Part shown: piece by piece, positions 5,944 through 6,488 of the stretch | Numbering within the stretch: position 1 is the stretch's first letter | How the letters are laid out: each line of letters opens with the position of its first letter | Origin: Betaproteobacteria bacterium | GTDB lineage: Bacteria > Pseudomonadota > Gammaproteobacteria > Burkholderiales > SG8-39 | Length of the DNA: 6,488 bases | Assembly: GCA_012274205.1 (NCBI GenBank) | Contig: JAAOZY010000152.1 | Coordinates: forward strand, 1-6,488 | Reading direction: 5' to 3' | Position numbers and translations under genes: made by a program | Notes under the pieces: model-generated | Seen by the model: the letters and a program-made list of their open reading frames with translations, nothing else | The model's database searches: none | What the model was told of the DNA's origin: nothing

Positions 5944-6488
5944 TCACGCCCAGCCCAGGGAATCGCCGACCTTCATCCCCAGCCGTTGCGCCGCACTGGC
6001 GCCGCTGACCGCAATCTCTACCAGTCCCTGGCTGTTTTCATACCAGAAGGCCGCGCCGTCAGCGGATTCGGAAAAGACGCGCGCGAACCCAATCTGCGCA
6101 TTGCCCAGTGCGAGCCGCGCGTCGCGCGGGATTCCGCTCGCGCGTATCCCGGTGTGGGCATTGCCGTAGTGGTCGATGTAGATGATCTGGGGCAGGTCGT
6201 CGCCGCCAAAGTCGACCTCGAGTCTGCCGCTATGCTCGAACCAGGCTTTGGGCAGGCTGCCCTGCACGGCCAGCGTCGCGGCCACCGGGGCGAACAGGTC
6301 GCGCCCGTGAAACGAAGCCGAGAGCTGTTCCGGCCGCCAGACGATGCGCCAGCAATCACCCTTGAGCGCGCGCGCGCCGACCACCGAGAGCAGACCGTTA
6401 TCGGGACCGACGTACCAGCGCTCGTCGGCTTGCACCACGACCGCATCGCGCGCGCGCTCAAGGGTGATTGCTGGCGCATCGTCTGGCG
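5944..6488 (-). CDS. SAM hydrolase (DUF62 / SAM hydroxide adenosyltransferase family), C-terminal part
   Basis: About 180 codons are visible, ending at the TGA read from 5944-5946; the family is usually around 250-280 residues, so the N-terminus is missing. Family members hydrolyse S-adenosylmethionine to adenosine and methionine; related chlorinases and fluorinases use halide instead. Diagnostic segments are WYVGPDNGLL (encoded around 6388-6417), SASFHGRDLFAPVAA with its histidine codon at 6307-6309, and YIDHYGN (around 6160-6180). The C-terminal beta domain ends in GMKVGDSLGWA. A GTG at 6436-6438 is not a credible start because the family needs an upstream segment with DPGVG and a catalytic aspartate. 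The frame stays open to the edge, but codons beyond about 6446 come from a 42-bp inverted duplicate of 6335-6376 and are probably not real protein. The gene converges on the kinase and shows no evident functional link to it. Confidence 0.85.
   Translation of the reverse strand, partial: PDDAPAITLERARDAVVVQADERWYVGPDNGLLSVVGARALKGDCWRIVWRPEQLSASFHGRDLFAPVAATLAVQGSLPKAWFEHSGRLEVDFGGDDLPQIIYIDHYGNAHTGIRASGIPRDARLALGNAQIGFARVFSESADGAAFWYENSQGLVEIAVSGASAAQRLGMKVGDSLGWA
6335..6376 (+). repeat. Left arm of a 42-bp perfect inverted repeat
   Basis: These 42 bases, inside the SAM hydrolase gene, are exactly reverse-complementary to 6447-6488, with a 70-nt spacer between the arms. On the minus strand this arm encodes ALKGDCWRIVWR, which fits the family, so this copy is the original. 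Confidence 0.9.
6447..6488 (-). repeat. Right arm of the 42-bp inverted repeat, probable fold-back artefact
   Basis: This arm ends exactly at the window edge and matches 6335-6376 without a mismatch. In the SAM hydrolase frame it reads DDAPAITLERAR, unlike the DPGVG segment expected there. The inner edge is (CG)5 at 6447-6456, also present at 6367-6376, which could be the switch point. Confidence 0.85.

Overview
The window is GC-rich and tightly packed, with GC-biased third codon positions. It carries a 7TM-PAS-GGDEF-EAL signalling protein, a class II glycerate kinase and a DUF62-type SAM hydrolase. This gene set and codon style suggest a free-living proteobacterium, most likely a betaproteobacterium. 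That placement is inference from protein style only; there is no rRNA or other marker gene.

Layout, left to right. The C-terminal end of an unrecognised gene (1-273, +) is followed by a hairpin-rich gap. Next is a 996-residue membrane c-di-GMP enzyme (401-3391, +), then an alpha/beta hydrolase of the arylformamidase-like HGGYW family (3465-4313, +). A 268-bp element with terminal inverted repeats (4313-4580) separates that gene from a glycerate 2-kinase (4637-5908, +). The last gene is the C-terminal part of a SAM hydrolase (5944 to the right edge, -), convergent with the kinase.

The most notable structure is the 268-bp element. It has perfect 17-bp termini (26 bp with two mismatches) and is flanked by TA dinucleotides. 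It contains two internal hairpins that look like diverged inverted copies of one unit. It encodes no protein, so it looks like a MITE-type non-autonomous transposable element. The left TA plus the element's first G form the TAG stop of the hydrolase gene. Removing the element and one TA restores a TAA stop at the same codon, so the element landed in the stop codon without changing the protein. It also widened a hydrolase-kinase gap of about 53 nt to 323 nt.

The right edge is suspicious. The last 42 bases are an exact reverse complement of bases 6335-6376. They replace the place where the SAM hydrolase should encode its DPGVG segment. This looks like a fold-back chimera at a contig end, joined at a (CG)5 microhomology, rather than natural sequence.

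The hydrolase and kinase may once have been co-transcribed. The c-di-GMP enzyme and the SAM hydrolase show no evident functional link to them. No tRNA, rRNA, CRISPR array or phage gene was seen.
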